A stretch of 64,000 nucleotides of DNA from Hymenobacter cyanobacteriorum (GTDB lineage: Bacteria > Bacteroidota > Bacteroidia > Cytophagales > Hymenobacteraceae), in assembly GCF_022631375.1 (NCBI RefSeq), contig NZ_JALBGC010000005.1:1-64000 (forward strand). The letters are read 5' to 3'. Made by a program: the position numbers and the translations under genes. The notes under the pieces were generated by a model, which was not told the DNA's origin, made no database searches, and was given only the letters and a program-made list of their open reading frames with translations. This document shows positions 33,800 to 41,923 of the stretch, in pieces. The first letter of the stretch is position 1. Each line of letters begins with the position of its first letter.

Positions 33800-33957
33800 T
33801 GTTGCAGTCATAACCGTTCTACGCATCGGTTGGGTTGGATGGACGGCTGGTGGAGGCTGACCGGTGCTCAGATAGAGATATTCCGTGCATAACTGGCTTT
33901 TGTTTGGATTGAATGTGCTTTCTTTAGGGGCAAGCTGGTCGTTCCTATCCCTTCGCT
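33800..33957. other. Divergent intergenic region between nuoA and the histidine kinase gene
   Basis: Apart from the nuo promoter, nothing clear is seen. A T-rich stretch with TTTCTTTA near 33919-33926 could be a weak -7 box for the kinase gene. Confidence 0.3.
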
Positions 33958-35517
33958 ATGTCTGATTCTGCTGATTCTTCGGGGGGCGCTGCGGCGGCTA
34001 TTGCGGCCTTGGTGGAGCGGGAGCATCAGCTGTCGGTGTTGTTTGATGCGATTGCCGATGTGACGTTCGTGCTGAACGTGGAAGCAGTGGACCGCTACCG
34101 GTTCGTATTTGCTAACAAGGCCTTCGAAAAGACTACTGGCTTGCCGGTGGCGCAGGTGCTGGGGCGCTATGTGGAGGAAGTGATTCCGGAACCCTCGCTC
34201 AGCTTAGTGCTCACCAAGTATCGCGAGGCCATCGAAACCATGCAGCGCGTGGTGTGGCAGGAGGTTTCGGACTACCCAACAGGCCAGGTGACAGGCGAAG
34301 TGAGCGTGACGCCGGTGCCCGACGAGCACGGCCACTGCTGCCAGCTGGTGGGCGTGGTGCACGACCTGACCAAGGAAAAAAAAGTAGAAGCGGCCCTGCG
34401 CCTCAGCAACGAGCGGTTTGCCTATGCCCTGAAGGCCACCACCGATGCCATCTACGACTGGAATACTGGCCGCGACACGCTGTACTGGGGCGAGGGCTTT
34501 GAGGACCTGTTCGGCCACCAGCTAACCGAAAACCCTACGCCCTTCAGCAAGTGGGCCGACTATGTGCACCCCGCCGACAGCCCGCGCGTGGTGGCGGGCC
34601 TGCGGCACGCGGCTTTTGAAACCACGAACCTGTTCTGGCAGGAGGAATACCGCTTCCAGCGGTCCGATGGGAGCTGGGCCGAAGTATTTGACCGCGGCTA
34701 CCTGCTGCGCGAGGCGTCGGGCCAGGCCGTGCGCATGATTGGGGCCATGCAGGACATCACGCCCCGCAAGCAGAGCGAACGCCAGCAGCGGCTGCTGGCC
34801 GAGAAACTCATTGGCCAGAATGCCGACTTGCAGCAGTTTACCTACATTGTATCGCACAACCTGCGTGCACCCCTGGCTAATGCGCTGGGCTTTAGCGACC
34901 TGCTGGCCCGGGTGGATAAGCAGTCCGCGGTGTTCGATACTTCGCTGCACAACCTGCGCACCAGCCTGCAGCTGCTGGATGAGGTGCTGGCCGACGTGAA
35001 CGACATCCTGTCGGTGCGCGACGAGCAGGCCGGCTACCGGCCTGAGCCCGTGCCGCTGGCCGCCGTGTGCCGGCAGGCACTGTTGAGCTTGCAGGACGCG
35101 CTGCAAAACGCTGGCGGCCAGCTGCAGCTGCAGATTGCGCCCGAACTGCACGTGGCGGGCAGCCGGGCCTACTTCCACAGCATCTTTCACAACCTGATTT
35201 CCAACGCCATCAAGTACCGGGCCGATGCCCGGCCACTACGCATCGCCATTGTAGCGACTGCGACTCCGGCCGGCGGGCTGACCATTGTGGTGCGCGACAA
35301 TGGCTCGGGGTTTGACCGGAAACTGGCCGGCGACAATGTTTTCCAACTTTACCGGCGCTTTCATGCGGGGCAGACCGGGCGCGGCATTGGGCTGTATCTG
35401 GTGCGGGCCCACGTGGAGACCATGGGCGGGCAGGTGGTTGTCGAAAGCCGCCCCAATGAAGGAACCGAATTCACGCTTTATTTCAGGCCCCATGCGGATG
35501 AAAACCTACCTCATTGA
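33958..35517 (+). CDS. PAS-domain sensor histidine kinase, soluble
   Basis: A 519-residue protein without signal peptide or membrane helix, so probably cytoplasmic. Order: PAS 1 (about 22-140, ending VGVVHDLTKEKK), PAS 2 with PAC (about 148-272, ending AMQDITPRKQ), HisKA with the phospho-acceptor His300 in FTYIVSHNLRAPLAN, and HATPase_c (about 385-515) with N box FHNLISNAIKYR, G1 RDNGSGFD, and G2 GRGIGLYLVRAHVE. Signal unknown. Overlaps the response regulator gene by about 20 bases. Confidence 0.92.
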   Translation: MSDSADSSGGAAAAIAALVEREHQLSVLFDAIADVTFVLNVEAVDRYRFVFANKAFEKTTGLPVAQVLGRYVEEVIPEPSLSLVLTKYREAIETMQRVVWQEVSDYPTGQVTGEVSVTPVPDEHGHCCQLVGVVHDLTKEKKVEAALRLSNERFAYALKATTDAIYDWNTGRDTLYWGEGFEDLFGHQLTENPTPFSKWADYVHPADSPRVVAGLRHAAFETTNLFWQEEYRFQRSDGSWAEVFDRGYLLREASGQAVRMIGAMQDITPRKQSERQQRLLAEKLIGQNADLQQFTYIVSHNLRAPLANALGFSDLLARVDKQSAVFDTSLHNLRTSLQLLDEVLADVNDILSVRDEQAGYRPEPVPLAAVCRQALLSLQDALQNAGGQLQLQIAPELHVAGSRAYFHSIFHNLISNAIKYRADARPLRIAIVATATPAGGLTIVVRDNGSGFDRKLAGDNVFQLYRRFHAGQTGRGIGLYLVRAHVETMGGQVVVESRPNEGTEFTLYFRPHADENLPH

Positions 35518-35914
35518 CGACGACGACCTCGCCATCTACCTCACCGAGCACCTGTTGCGGACCGAAGGATTTTCCAACTGCATCTGCACGTTTCAGTCGG
35601 CCCGGGAGGCGCTGGAGAAGCTGGTGGGCAAGAAGCAGCGGGTGCCCCAGGTGGTGTTTCTCGACCTGAACATGCCGCTGATGGACGGCTGGCAATTCCT
35701 GGATGCGCTGGCGCCGTATGAGGAAGCCTTGCGCGGCACCTGCCATATCTACATCCTCACGTCATCGCTGGCGCTGAAGGACCTGGAGAAATCCAAGGAG
35801 TACGAACTAGTGGCCGGCCTCATTCATAAGCCGCTGGACAGCGAGGAAATCCGGGCCATTCAGTCGCAGTTTGGCGAGGAAGCGGCGGACGACGGCAAGC
35901 CCTGCGACTGCTGA
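35492..35914 (+). CDS. Single-domain response regulator (CheY/Rcp1-like)
   Basis: A 140-residue receiver domain without an output domain. Acidic pocket in YLIDDDDLA, phospho-acceptor Asp in VVFLDLNMPLMDGW, Ser/Thr in ILTSSLA, and the Lys in LIHKPL. Two ATGs (35492 and 35498) lie inside the 3' end of the kinase gene. It may relay phosphate or act by protein contact, as Rcp1-type regulators do. Confidence 0.9.
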   Translation: MRMKTYLIDDDDLAIYLTEHLLRTEGFSNCICTFQSAREALEKLVGKKQRVPQVVFLDLNMPLMDGWQFLDALAPYEEALRGTCHIYILTSSLALKDLEKSKEYELVAGLIHKPLDSEEIRAIQSQFGEEAADDGKPCDC

Positions 35915-35993
35915 GCGGGAGGCGAATGCGAGAAATCCCCGTTGTTCATCAGTAAATCGCAAAAGATGATACTGCTCCGGTACTCGGGCAATG

Positions 35994-36028
35994 AAAAAGC
36001 CGGACTTATTTAAGGTCCGGCTTTTTTA
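35994..36028. terminator. Bidirectional terminator between the regulator gene and pruA
   Basis: AAAAAGCCGGAC (35994-36005) with GTCCGGCTTTTTT (36015-36027); T runs on both strands between convergent genes. Confidence 0.9.
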
Positions 36029-36049
36029 TTGCCATAAGATTGAGACGGC

Positions 36050-37714
36050 TTACAGGCCTTTATCGCGGTTCAAGTCCTCGGCCGGTGCCGAGCCCAGGAA
36101 GGGGTAGCGGTAGTCCGTCACGGGCACGAAGGTTTCCTTGATGGCGCGGGGCGACACCCAGCGCAGCAGGTTCAGGATGGAGCCGGCTTTGTCGTTGGTG
36201 CCGGAGGCGCGGGCGCCGCCGAAGGGCTGCTGGCCCACCACGGCGCCGGTGGGCTTGTCGTTGATGTAGAAGTTGCCGGCGGCGTGCGTCAGCTTCTTCG
36301 AGGCCAGGTCGATGGCGTAACGGTCCTGCGAGAACACGGCGCCGGTGAGGGCGTAGGGCGAGGTGCTGTCGACCAGCTCCAGGGTTTCTTCGAATTTGTC
36401 GGCGTCGTAGACGTAGACTGTTACCACGGGGCCGAACAGCTCGTCGCACATCGTGATGTACTTCGGGTCTTTGGCCACGATGACGGTGGGTTCGATGAAG
36501 TAGCCTTTCGACTTGTCGTAGCCGCCGCCGGCGATGATTTCGGCGTTCGGGTCGGCCTTCGCGCCGTCGATGTACTTGGCGAGCTTGTCGAAGGAAACTT
36601 CGCTGATAACGGCATTGATGAAGTTGCCGAAATCTTCCACGTCGCCCATTTTGAAGGAGGCGAGGTCTTCTTTCACGTAGCCGAAGATTTCATCGGCCAG
36701 GTTGCTGGGCAGGTACACGCGTGAGGCGGCCGAGCATTTCTGGCCCTGGTACTCGAACGCGCCGCGCGAAATGCCCACAGCCACGGCCTTGGCGTGGGCC
36801 GAGGGGTGCGCCACGATGAAGTCTTTGCCGCCGGTTTCGCCCACGATGCGCGGGTAAGACTTGTAGCTGGCGATGTTCTGGCCGATTTCCTGCCAGATGG
36901 TCTGGAACACCTTAGTGGAGCCGGTGAAGTGGATGCCAGCGAAGTCGCGGTGCTTGAACACCACGTCGCCCACCACGGGACCGTCGGCATACACGAGGTT
37001 AATAACCCCGGCGGGCACGCCGGCTTCTTCGAACAGCTCCATCAGCACCTGGGCCGAGTAGACCTGCGTATCGGCGGGTTTCCAGACCACCACGTTGCCC
37101 ATCATGGCCACCGAGGAGGGCAGGTTGGCGGCGATGGAGGTGAAGTTGAAGGGCGTGAGGGCGAACACGAAGCCCTCGAGGGGGCGCTGCTCGAGGCGGT
37201 TCCACATGCCGGGCAGGCTCTCGGGCTGCTGCTCGTAGACCTGGCGCATGAAGTGCACGTTGAAGCGGAAGAAGTCAATCAGCTCGCAGGCGGCGTCGAT
37301 TTCGGCCTGGAAGGCGTTTTTGCTCTGGGCCAGCATGGTGGCCGCGTTGATGCGGGCGCGGTAGGGGCCGGCGAGCAGGTCGGCGGCTTTGAGGAAGATG
37401 GCGGCGCGGTGCTCCCAGGGCAGCTCGGCCCAGGCGGTGCGGGCAGCCAGGGCGGCATCGATGGCCTGATTTACGTGGGCGGCCGTGCCGTAGTGGAAGT
37501 GGCCGAGGGTGCGCTGGTGGTCGTGCGGGGGGCTCATGCGGCGCAGGTCGCCGGTGCGCACCTGCTGGCCGCCGATGTGCATGGGAATGTCCAGCTCCAG
37601 CCCGCGCAGGCGCTTGAGCTCCTGCTGTAGCTCGAGCCGCTCTTTCGAGCCGGGCGCGTAGCCTTTCACGGGTTCGTTGATGGGGACGGGGACGTTGAAA
37701 AAGCCGGTGGCCAT
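36050..37714 (-). CDS. pruA: L-glutamate gamma-semialdehyde dehydrogenase (1-pyrroline-5-carboxylate dehydrogenase)
   Basis: A 554-residue aldehyde dehydrogenase that oxidises glutamate semialdehyde to glutamate in proline breakdown. N-terminus VPINEPVKGYAPGSKER is characteristic of the long P5CDH type also found in eukaryotes. Catalytic region: GETGGKDFIV (general base Glu) and GQKCSAASR (nucleophile Cys); NAD-binding FTGSTKVF. C-terminus NFYINDKPTGAVVGQQPFGG. Proline dehydrogenase is not adjacent. A TACCTTTG -7 box is at 37744-37751 (minus). Confidence 0.95.
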   Translation of the reverse strand: MATGFFNVPVPINEPVKGYAPGSKERLELQQELKRLRGLELDIPMHIGGQQVRTGDLRRMSPPHDHQRTLGHFHYGTAAHVNQAIDAALAARTAWAELPWEHRAAIFLKAADLLAGPYRARINAATMLAQSKNAFQAEIDAACELIDFFRFNVHFMRQVYEQQPESLPGMWNRLEQRPLEGFVFALTPFNFTSIAANLPSSVAMMGNVVVWKPADTQVYSAQVLMELFEEAGVPAGVINLVYADGPVVGDVVFKHRDFAGIHFTGSTKVFQTIWQEIGQNIASYKSYPRIVGETGGKDFIVAHPSAHAKAVAVGISRGAFEYQGQKCSAASRVYLPSNLADEIFGYVKEDLASFKMGDVEDFGNFINAVISEVSFDKLAKYIDGAKADPNAEIIAGGGYDKSKGYFIEPTVIVAKDPKYITMCDELFGPVVTVYVYDADKFEETLELVDSTSPYALTGAVFSQDRYAIDLASKKLTHAAGNFYINDKPTGAVVGQQPFGGARASGTNDKAGSILNLLRWVSPRAIKETFVPVTDYRYPFLGSAPAEDLNRDKGL

Positions 37715-37743
37715 AGGTGAAGGGGGGGTGAGTGGGCGTGGGG

Positions 37744-37751
37744 CAAAGGTA
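37744..37751 (-). promoter_or_regulatory. Candidate -7 box of pruA
   Basis: Reads TACCTTTG on the minus strand, 30 bases upstream of the ATG; no TTG at the usual distance. Confidence 0.4.
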
Positions 37752-37847
37752 AGACGACGATTTCACGCAGCGTTTCTAGTCCGATTCATTGCCAACTTAA
37801 TCGAGCAGAAACGATTCGCTGCTGATGGAATAAGAATCAGGCGGCTT

Positions 37848-38273
37848 CTACCTTAACTGACGTTGTGCAACTAGGCCATTAAATGTCAGGAAGCCAAACA
37901 GTACTATTCCAAAAGCAAAAGCCTCACTAAGTGCTGGCTCATTCGATAAAAGGGCACTGCGCGGTTTATCTGGCGAATAGCAAACTGTAAGAGGAGTAGT
38001 AGGAGGTAAATCTGCAAGCAATTGCTTAGTGGCCACAATGCAAGCGAATTGTTCGCCGTGTTGTGGTTGCTGGTAGCGTATTATCAGAAAATGCGATGTA
38101 GCAAACACTCCCTCCCGGACAAAGGGCTTGTACACAGTGGCAGCTACTGGCTCGCGCTGCAATGTTTTGAACTGTTGTATTCCGTGCCAAAGCACAAATA
38201 GTAGCATGAGCAGCGAAAGAGGTAGAAGTACCCTAGCCCGAAGCCATAATCCAACATACACTGTCTTTTTCAT
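37848..38273 (-). CDS. Small membrane protein of unknown function (DUF3592-like topology)
   Basis: A 141-residue protein with a helix near residues 15-35, a periplasmic beta-rich domain (about 38-112, with VCYSPDKPRSALL), and a second helix (about 115-135). The layout and the Tyr-Ser-Pro-x-x-Pro motif resemble DUF3592 proteins; this is by eye. The gene is A/T-richer than its neighbours. Confidence 0.6.
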   Translation of the reverse strand: MKKTVYVGLWLRARVLLPLSLLMLLFVLWHGIQQFKTLQREPVAATVYKPFVREGVFATSHFLIIRYQQPQHGEQFACIVATKQLLADLPPTTPLTVCYSPDKPRSALLSNEPALSEAFAFGIVLFGFLTFNGLVAQRQLR

Positions 38274-38290
38274 GGGTGCTGATTTGAAAG

Positions 38291-38839
38291 CTACAGCCGC
38301 CGCAGCAGCTCGCGCACCTGTCGCGTCAGGTCCTCGCGCGAGCCGGTGTTGTGCAGGGTGAAATCGAAGTGCGGGTAGTCGTCCATGGCCACTTCGCTGG
38401 GGTGGTTGTCGTCGCGGGTGCCGTCGCCGCGCTGGTGCAGCGGGTCGCCCTCCACGCGCAGCATGAGGCCGCCGCGGGCGCGGATGGGGTCGGCTTCGTT
38501 GGCGAAGCGTACGTCGGGCACCAGCACGAAGGCAGCGGGCGGCAGGCCGGCGAAAAAGGCATCGACCCAGACCAACGGCTCCCAGGCGCGCAGGGCACTG
38601 CCCACCTGCTGGAGCATTTCGCCCCGCGTGCGGTGGAAGGTGGGCACCAGCTCGGCCTTGCCGCGCTGCGAATAATACGGGGCCACGTCCTCGCCCGTGA
38701 GGGCGGCACAGACGGACTTGATGGAATCGCCGAAGGAGCGAATCTGCCAGCGACGCTCGGGCTGGAGCTGCTGCAGGATGCGGGCCACGGTGTCTTTGCC
38801 GCTGCCCCGGCGGCCCGATAGGCCAATGAGGTGTACCAT
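38291..38839 (-). CDS. P-loop nucleotide kinase, probable deoxynucleoside monophosphate kinase
   Basis: A 182-residue protein with Walker A GLSGRRGSGKDT (residues 6-17), a middle region with RTRGEMLQQVGSALR, and PDVRFANEADPIRARGG in the last third, ending HPSEVAMDDYPHFDFTLHN. This pattern matches the phage T4 gene 1-type dNMP kinase family. Dephospho-CoA kinase was considered, but its motifs do not fit. The ATG at 38839 is chosen; the extension to 38902 is translated from the palindrome at 38870. Confidence 0.75.
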   Translation of the reverse strand: MVHLIGLSGRRGSGKDTVARILQQLQPERRWQIRSFGDSIKSVCAALTGEDVAPYYSQRGKAELVPTFHRTRGEMLQQVGSALRAWEPLVWVDAFFAGLPPAAFVLVPDVRFANEADPIRARGGLMLRVEGDPLHQRGDGTRDDNHPSEVAMDDYPHFDFTLHNTGSREDLTRQVRELLRRL

Positions 38840-38869
38840 GTGGTGGGGGAAGTTTGGAAGGAGCGGGAC

Positions 38870-38971
38870 TGTCATCCTGAGCGCAGCGAAGGACCTTATC
38901 ACGTTAGCGCCGGTTGGAGTACTGCAAACCGTTCTTCGGTGATAAGGTCCTTCGTTGCGCTCAGGATGACA
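38870..38971. repeat. Palindromic intergenic element, TCATCCTGAG type
   Basis: Left arm TGTCATCCTGAGCGCAGCGA from 38870 and right arm ending AGGATGACA at 38971; one mismatch in the core. Same subfamily as 19337-19448. Separates the YjjG-like gene from the kinase gene. Confidence 0.92.
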
Positions 38972-38981
38972 GGCAATTTTA

Positions 38982-39674
38982 TTACAAAATGCCCTTCAGT
39001 TCGCTCAGGCAGCTGATTTCGTGGGTGATTTGGTTGAAGTGGCGGCGCTTAGCAGGGTTGAAATACACCTGGTCGATGCCGGCGTTGTAGGCGCCCAGCA
39101 CGTCGCATTCGAGGTTGTCGCCAATCATCAGGCTTTCGGCGGCAGTGGCGCCGGTGCGCTCCAGGGCGTGGCGAAACATGCGCGGGTCGGGCTTGAGGCA
39201 GCCGCTTTGCTCGGAGGTAATGATTTCCTCGAAGTAGCGCGTGAGGTTCGAGGACGCCAGCTTAATGCCCTGAATGTCGTTGAAGCCGTTGGTGATGAGG
39301 TGCAGGCGATACTTGGGTTTCAGGTAGTCGAGCACCTCGTGGGTGTAGGGGAATACCGCCGATTTCTGCGGCAGAATATCGGTAAACTCTGCCGAGATGG
39401 TGGCCGGAATCTCCGTTTCCGGCACGCCCAGCCGCGTGAGGGTGCGGGTGAAACGCACTTCGCGCAGCTGGCTTTGGGTGATTTTGTTGCTTTGGTACAA
39501 GCGCCACAGCGCGTGGTTGATGTCGCTGTACACATTCACAAACTCATCCACCGAAAAGGTGCCGTAGCGGGCTAGGTTGTGGCGCTCGTACAGCGTATGC
39601 AGGGTTTCGTTGGCGTTTTTCTCGAAGTCCCACAGCGTGTGGTCGAGGTCGAAAAAGAGGTGGCGGTATTTCAT
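38982..39674 (-). CDS. yjjG: HAD-family phosphatase, YjjG-type pyrimidine nucleotidase
   Basis: A 230-residue HAD hydrolase. Motif I FFDLDHTLWDF (Asp9, Asp11), motif II LITNG, motif III with SGCLKPDPRMF, motif IV MIGDNLECDVLGAYNAG. The helical cap of about 80 residues and DLDHTLWDF are typical of YjjG, which removes phosphate from non-canonical pyrimidine nucleotides. Next to a dNMP-kinase-like gene. Confidence 0.85.
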   Translation of the reverse strand: MKYRHLFFDLDHTLWDFEKNANETLHTLYERHNLARYGTFSVDEFVNVYSDINHALWRLYQSNKITQSQLREVRFTRTLTRLGVPETEIPATISAEFTDILPQKSAVFPYTHEVLDYLKPKYRLHLITNGFNDIQGIKLASSNLTRYFEEIITSEQSGCLKPDPRMFRHALERTGATAAESLMIGDNLECDVLGAYNAGIDQVYFNPAKRRHFNQITHEISCLSELKGIL

Positions 39675-39680
39675 TGTGAG

Positions 39681-39768
39681 TTTAGTTGTTAGTTGCTCGT
39701 TGTCAGTTGTCCGGTCAATTAGAAAGCTTTAACAACCAACAACTGACAACGAGCAACTAACAACTAAA
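39681..39768. repeat. Perfect 30-base inverted repeat, TTAGTTGTTAG type
   Basis: Arms 39681-39710 (TTTAGTTGTTAGTTGCTCGT...) and 39739-39768 are perfectly complementary with a 28-base spacer, between the ubiA stop and the YjjG-like start. A different family from the TCATGCTGAG elements. Confidence 0.93.
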
Positions 39769-39769
39769 A

Positions 39770-40702
39770 TCAAAGCGAGCCGGCCAGGGCCATGCTCAGC
39801 ACGCCGGCCAGCATAATGCCCTTGCAGAACGTGCTGAGGTGCCGAAAATGCCGCCGCCGGTCGGCCCGGATGAGCAGGCGGGCCAGCTGGGCCATGGGCA
39901 GCAGCACCAGCAGCAGCAGCCACAGGCCCAGCGGCCAGTGCCCGCCCAGCAGCAGCCGACCCGTAGCGCCCAGCGTGAGCAGCGCCAGGCAGGCCAGGAA
40001 AAACCCGGCTACCCACTTGGTGCGCGCCACGCCCCACACCAGCGGCAGCGTGCGGCAGCCGTGCTGGGCGTCGCCGCGCATGTCTTCCACATCCTTCACA
40101 ATCTCGCGCACCACCGTGAGCAGAAAAGCGGCCAGCGCGTAGGGCCACACCACGCTGTGGCTGTCGTTGCGCGCCAGCTGCAGCTGCAGCTCGGGCAGCA
40201 GCACCAGCGCCGCCGTGAGGGTGGCAATGCTGACGTTGCCCACCAGCGCCACCCGCTTGAACCGCGCCGAATAGCCCCACAGCAGCAGCGCCGTGCCCAG
40301 CGTGACGAGCCCCAGCACCGGATGCAGCCAGCCAGCCACCAGCACGCCCACCCCGCTCAGCACCAGGTGGGCCAGCATGGCCATGCGGCGGTTCACCACG
40401 CGCCCAATCACCAGCCGGTCGGGCCGGTTGATGGCGTCAATTTTCACGTCGTAGTAGTCGTTGATGATGTAGCCCGCGGCGGCCACCAGCAGCGCCGCCC
40501 ACACCAGCAGGCCAAACCGCCGGTCGAGCAGCGACTCGCGCAGCGGCAGCCGGGGCAGCAGCAAGCCGGCCCGCACCAGGGCCAGGCACAGCAGCATTAT
40601 CAGCAGGTTGGGCCAGCGCACCAGCGTGGGCAGCGCCGTGCGCAGGGGCTCGGCCGGGGAGGGCGGGGCCAGGGCGGCGGGCTTGGAGGGCGGTGGGTTC
40701 AT
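39770..40702 (-). CDS. UbiA-family prenyltransferase
   Basis: A 310-residue integral membrane prenyltransferase with about eight helices. First aspartate-rich motif NDYYDVKIDAINRPDR (Asn81-Arg96), second VREIVKDVEDMRGD. Bacteroidota relatives are often annotated as geranylgeranylglycerol-phosphate geranylgeranyltransferase; menaquinone (MenA) or haem O synthesis are alternatives, and the acceptor cannot be read from sequence. The ATG at 40702 is chosen over a Pro/Arg-rich extension to 40840. Confidence 0.85.
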   Translation of the reverse strand: MNPPPSKPAALAPPSPAEPLRTALPTLVRWPNLLIMLLCLALVRAGLLLPRLPLRESLLDRRFGLLVWAALLVAAAGYIINDYYDVKIDAINRPDRLVIGRVVNRRMAMLAHLVLSGVGVLVAGWLHPVLGLVTLGTALLLWGYSARFKRVALVGNVSIATLTAALVLLPELQLQLARNDSHSVVWPYALAAFLLTVVREIVKDVEDMRGDAQHGCRTLPLVWGVARTKWVAGFFLACLALLTLGATGRLLLGGHWPLGLWLLLLVLLPMAQLARLLIRADRRRHFRHLSTFCKGIMLAGVLSMALAGSL

Positions 40703-40788
40703 CGGCAGAGGCGCGGCGAGGGGCCGGCGAGGGGCAAAGGTCGGCAGAAGTGGCGGGCTGCGGGCGCGGGGCGGGCGGCGGCGGGCCA

Positions 40789-40820
40789 CAAAAAAGCCTC
40801 TCCGTTGCGGGAGAGGCTTT
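40789..40820 (-). terminator. Terminator of the cold-shock gene
   Basis: AAAGCCTCTCC (40793-40803) and GGAGAGGCTTT (40810-40820); on the minus strand a T run follows. Confidence 0.9.
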
Positions 40821-40860
40821 GGCGATGGCGCAGGGAGCAACCATCAGCGTGTTTTCAAGC

Positions 40861-41055
40861 TCAGATTTTGCGGACGTTTACGGCGTTGATGCCTTTGCGG
40901 CCTTCCTGGGTTTCAAACTCCACCCGGTCGTTTTGCTTTACCGTGACACCGTTGAGGCCGGTTACGTGAACGAAAAAATCTTCTTTCGTTTGGTCGTCGG
41001 TTACGAAGCCATAGCCCTTGTCTTCGTTGAAAAATTTGATGATGCCGGTTTTCAT
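40861..41055 (-). CDS. cspA: Cold-shock domain protein (CspA family)
   Basis: A 64-residue single cold-shock domain with RNP1 KGYGFVTD and RNP2 DFFVHVTGL. It binds single-stranded RNA/DNA. The end reads GRKGINAVNVRKI. Monocistronic, with terminator. The region 41056-41190 upstream is long enough to hold a structured cold-shock leader, but no definite element was recognised. Confidence 0.95.
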   Translation of the reverse strand: MKTGIIKFFNEDKGYGFVTDDQTKEDFFVHVTGLNGVTVKQNDRVEFETQEGRKGINAVNVRKI

Positions 41056-41194
41056 GCAAAAAACAAAAAGGAAAAGAAAAACCGCCCGGGTAAAGGCTGC
41101 GGAAAGGCCTGAAACGGCTTCAAATTGCCATTTCAAGTCCGCTTACGCGGGAAACTAACGCGGGGTTGGGCTGGCCGCGGTTCCGGCTCGCCGG

Positions 41195-41431
41195 CTATTG
41201 GTTATCGCGCCACTCGTACACCCACTTGGCCTGAATCTGCTCCAGGTGGCCTTCGGTGGCCTGCTCGCGGGTGCCGTCGAAGTTGTCGAGGCTCAGCACC
41301 CACTCAATCAAATCGGTGAAGCGGATGCGGTAGATTTTGGCCTCGGTGAAGTCGTTGCCGAACTTTTCGTAGAGGGCCATGGCAATATCCTCGTGGTCGG
41401 CCCAGTGCATGGGCGGCTCAAAGTGGGGCAT
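41195..41431 (-). CDS. iscX: Fe-S cluster assembly protein IscX
   Basis: A 78-residue acidic protein with the family signature HWADHEDIAMALYEKF and RFTDLIEWVLSLDNFD. IscX modulates the cysteine desulfurase/frataxin step. Adjacent to a [2Fe-2S] ferredoxin, as in isc clusters, but IscS, IscU and the chaperones are not here. Start at the ATG at 41431. Confidence 0.93.
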   Translation of the reverse strand: MPHFEPPMHWADHEDIAMALYEKFGNDFTEAKIYRIRFTDLIEWVLSLDNFDGTREQATEGHLEQIQAKWVYEWRDNQ

Positions 41432-41543
41432 TTGGTTTGGGTATGAGGGGGTGGGGGTAGGAGGGTAGGGGGTTGTTGTCGGTAGTATGACAAAGGCAAA
41501 CAACTTCTGCCCACTTACCCCCACATCCTCATACCCTAAAAAA

Positions 41544-41879
41544 TTAGTGGCCCAGGAAGTGCTGGGGCGGAATGGTGACCACGAGCTGCATATCCTTATC
41601 GACCACGCACTGGCAGGCCAGGCGCGAGTTGATGCGCGGGTTCTCGGCGCGGTCGATGAAGTCTTCTTCCTTATCGGAAATTTCGGGCAGGTCGTCGCCG
41701 CCCGCGTTGATGTAGACGTGGCAGGTGCTGCAGCCGCACACGCCGCCGCAGTTGTGCTGCAGCTGGATGCCGTTGTTCAGGGCCACATCGAGCACCGACT
41801 CGCCGGCGGCCGCAACGTGGGTTTGGGCCGGCTGGCCGTCGCTGAACTGGAAGGTGATGGTGGTAGCGGAAACAGACAA
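41544..41879 (-). CDS. fdx: [2Fe-2S] ferredoxin, adrenodoxin/Isc type
   Basis: About 111 residues. The ligand pattern is the Isc-ferredoxin type: CGGVCGCSTC plus a distal CQC. No ATG lies in frame near the domain start; TTG codons at 41879 and 41891 or GTG at 41909 are possible. Because the predicted promoter puts transcription start near 41917, the GTG would be almost leaderless, and TTG at 41879 is preferred. Placed directly upstream of iscX. Confidence 0.88.
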   Translation of the reverse strand: MSVSATTITFQFSDGQPAQTHVAAAGESVLDVALNNGIQLQHNCGGVCGCSTCHVYINAGGDDLPEISDKEEDFIDRAENPRINSRLACQCVVDKDMQLVVTIPPQHFLGH

Positions 41880-41923
41880 AACAGGAATCAATAAAGACGA
41901 ATAATACACGGCGTTTGCCGCCG

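Noticed and set aside
38291..38839. Dephospho-CoA kinase
   Set aside because: The P-loop is similar, but the remaining motifs fit the phage T4 gene 1-type dNMP kinase family better.
19337..38971. CRISPR array or tRNA clusters in intergenic regions
   Set aside because: The repeats are inverted pairs at distant sites, not regularly spaced direct repeats; no cloverleaf with a TTCGA-type T-loop was found in any intergenic stretch.
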